Of a DNA stretch of 7,882 nucleotides, positions 6,791 through 7,882 are shown piece after piece. Below the pieces are notes generated by a model. That model was not told where the DNA came from. It saw only the letters and a program-made list of their open reading frames with translations, and did no database searches. A program made the translations under genes and the position numbers. Source of the stretch: JBARRO01 sp049644265 (GTDB lineage: Bacteria; Bacteroidota; Ignavibacteria; UBA10030); the NCBI GenBank assembly GCA_049644265.1, contig JBARRO010000068.1, forward strand, positions 1 to 7,882, given 5' to 3'. Numbering within the stretch: the first letter of the stretch is position 1; each line of letters opens with the position of its first letter.

Positions 6791-7291
6791 ATGACATTGT
6801 CGGATATTCAAACGCTGTATGATTACGACCAATGGGCGACGGCCAGGATCCTCGAGACCGCCGCAACGCTGACCGAAGAACAGTTCAAGAAAGACCTCAG
6901 TTCGAGTCATGGTGGTGTTCAGGGTACACTGGTCCACACGTATTCGGCTGACAGAATCTGGCTTGAACGCTGGATGGAACACCCCGCTCTGCCAACCGGA
7001 ATCGAAGAAGTTCCGACGTATCAGATTCTGAAGGAAAAGTGGCAACAATATCAGAAAGACATTCGCGAGTTTATCCGGACGCTGACGGAGCAAAAACTCC
7101 AGGCGAAGCTGGGCTACCAGGATGTCAGGGGAAATCCACATGCGGAACCGCTTGTCCGCCAGATGCAGCACAAGGTGAATCACTCAAGCTATCATAGGGG
7201 ACAAGTTGTTGCAATGTTTCGACAACTCGGCGTAAAGCCGCAGAGCACTGATTTGATTAATTATTATAGGCTGCTTGAGCAGAAGAGTTGA
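6791..7291 (+). CDS. DinB-superfamily metal-binding protein
   Basis: A 166-residue protein with the DinB/YfiT four-helix-bundle pattern. It opens with the typical helix containing YDYDQWATARILE. The three histidines expected to hold a divalent metal are visible: H49 in GTLVHTYSADRIWLERW, and H131 and H135 in KVNHSSYHRGQVVAMFRQLG. Length is normal for the family. DinB proteins of this type (named after a damage-induced Bacillus gene, unrelated to DNA polymerase IV) include thiol-dependent transferases and many members of unknown function, so no reaction can be assigned. There is no signal peptide and it should be cytoplasmic. It starts 18 bases after mutS with its own AAGGA. A link to DNA damage from this position is only suggestive. 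Confidence 0.9.
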   Translation: MTLSDIQTLYDYDQWATARILETAATLTEEQFKKDLSSSHGGVQGTLVHTYSADRIWLERWMEHPALPTGIEEVPTYQILKEKWQQYQKDIREFIRTLTEQKLQAKLGYQDVRGNPHAEPLVRQMQHKVNHSSYHRGQVVAMFRQLGVKPQSTDLINYYRLLEQKS

Positions 7292-7307
7292 GGGGGATCG
7301 AGAATGT

Positions 7308-7351
7308 AGAATCCAGAATTCAGAATCCAGGATTCAGAATTCAGAATCCAG
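7308..7351. repeat. 21-bp-period tandem repeat, CAGAATTCAGAATCCAG
   Basis: The 17-mer CAGAATTCAGAATCCAG occurs twice (7314-7330 and 7335-7351), with a 21-base period, and is itself composed of roughly 7-base CAGAATT/CAGAATCC units. It follows the DinB-family gene within a 177-base gap that holds no gene; the rest of the gap is the G-less tract. Confidence 0.75.
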
Positions 7352-7355
7352 CACG

Positions 7356-7458
7356 AAACCCTAAACTTCAAACTCTAAACCTTAAACCTTAAACTATAAA
7401 CTCTAACCCTAAACCCTAAACTCCCAACCATCCTTCCATCCCACACCTACTAACCAAA
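7356..7458 (+). repeat. G-less CCCTAAA/CTTAAAC tract upstream of the RDD gene
   Basis: These 103 bases contain no G. They consist of degenerate AAACCCTAAAC, AAACCTTAAAC and AAACTCTAACCC units, followed by a C-rich stretch (CTCCCAACCATCCTTCCATC). The tract stops exactly at the Shine-Dalgarno sequence of the next gene. It has the same kind and orientation as the tract before mutS. Confidence 0.8.
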
Positions 7459-7462
7459 GGAG
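7456..7462 (+). promoter_or_regulatory. strong ribosome binding site of the RDD gene
   Basis: AAAGGAG with six bases to the ATG at 7469, a near-ideal Shine-Dalgarno sequence. It contrasts with mutS, which has none, and shows that this organism does use Shine-Dalgarno initiation. Confidence 0.8.
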
Positions 7463-7468
7463 TTCTCC

Positions 7469-7882
7469 ATGACTTACGCCGGATTCTGGAAACGTTTCCT
7501 TGCCTGGATCATCGACAGCATCATTCTTGGTGTTGCTACCGGGTTTCTTGTCTTTCCCGCTCTCGCTCTCGTCGGAGTCAGCGTCTTTGCAACGGCGACT
7601 GCTGACGAGCCCGAAACCGGCATCGGTTTCATCATCGCTGCGCTCGGAGCATACTTCATGGCGATCATGTGCGCAGCGGTCGGAGGCTGGCTCTACTACG
7701 CTTTGATGGAGTCCTCTGAGCGCGGAGCAACCGTTGGAAAAATGGCGCTGGGCATAAAGGTAACAGATCTTGCCGGGAACAAGATTTCTTTCGGAAAAGC
7801 AACTGGCCGGTACTTTGGCAAGATTATTTCGGGGATGATTCTCTATATCGGGTTCATCATGGCCGGGTTTACTGAGAAGAAG
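7469..7882 (+). CDS. RDD-family integral membrane protein (partial, 3' end outside window)
   Basis: The first 138 codons are in the window, open to the last base. The N-terminal YAGFWKRFLAWIIDSIILG (R9, D16) and the central GATVGKMALGIKVTDLAGNK (about 87-105) are hallmarks of the RDD family. Three hydrophobic segments can be seen, at about 10-42, 52-80 and 117-134, with a charged loop between the second and third. The end, GFTEKK, is where family members usually continue with a short C-terminal tail, so probably only a little is missing. RDD proteins are inner-membrane proteins of mostly unknown role; some have been proposed to act in ion or solute transport, which cannot be inferred here. 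The strong AAAGGAG site decides the start. A 177-base gap separates it from the DinB gene, so it may have its own promoter. Confidence 0.88.
   Translation, partial: MTYAGFWKRFLAWIIDSIILGVATGFLVFPALALVGVSVFATATADEPETGIGFIIAALGAYFMAIMCAAVGGWLYYALMESSERGATVGKMALGIKVTDLAGNKISFGKATGRYFGKIISGMILYIGFIMAGFTEKK

Overview
This 7.9 kb window is ordinary bacterial chromosome with moderate-to-high G+C coding regions. It holds four well-recognised housekeeping genes, several smaller ones, and intergenic gaps packed with repeats. The MutS and RsgA sequences, together with the intergenic repeat types, suggest a member of the Bacteroidota/Chlorobiota (Ignavibacteria-like) or a related environmental lineage. 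That is an inference from sequence style; no rRNA is present to settle it.

Layout. At 2-136 (+) is the 3' end of an unrecognised gene. It converges, with a 4-base gap, on a minus-strand gene (141-1043) for a C39-like papain-fold cysteine peptidase with an unassigned basic C-terminal half. The gap 1044-1337 contains a composite inverted repeat interrupted by a 50-bp nested palindrome. From 1338 everything reads rightward: a 63-residue CPXCG-type zinc-ribbon protein whose stop overlaps the start of rtcB (RNA ligase, 1529-2707); rsgA (ribosome-assembly GTPase, best start 2863, end 3930); mutS (4163-6772); a DinB-superfamily protein (6791-7291) 18 bases after mutS; and the first 138 codons of an RDD-family membrane protein (7469 to the window edge).

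Genes together. The CPXCG/rtcB pair looks translationally coupled and so probably one RNA-repair or RNA-processing unit. The mutS/DinB pair is probably co-transcribed. rsgA is a single gene bracketed by two 83-bp direct repeats (76 of 83 identical, no gaps) that lie almost against its coding region.

Non-coding structure. Two tracts of about 100 bases, directly in front of mutS and of the RDD gene, contain one and zero G respectively. They are built of telomere-like CCCTAAA/CTTTAAAC units. Each larger gap carries short, degenerate, mostly tandem repeats of several families. I saw no tRNA, rRNA, CRISPR array, transposase gene or convincing intrinsic terminator, and no clearly new multi-gene system. 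The most unusual things are the repeat architecture, the G-less leaders, and the C39-like protein with its unassigned C-terminal half.
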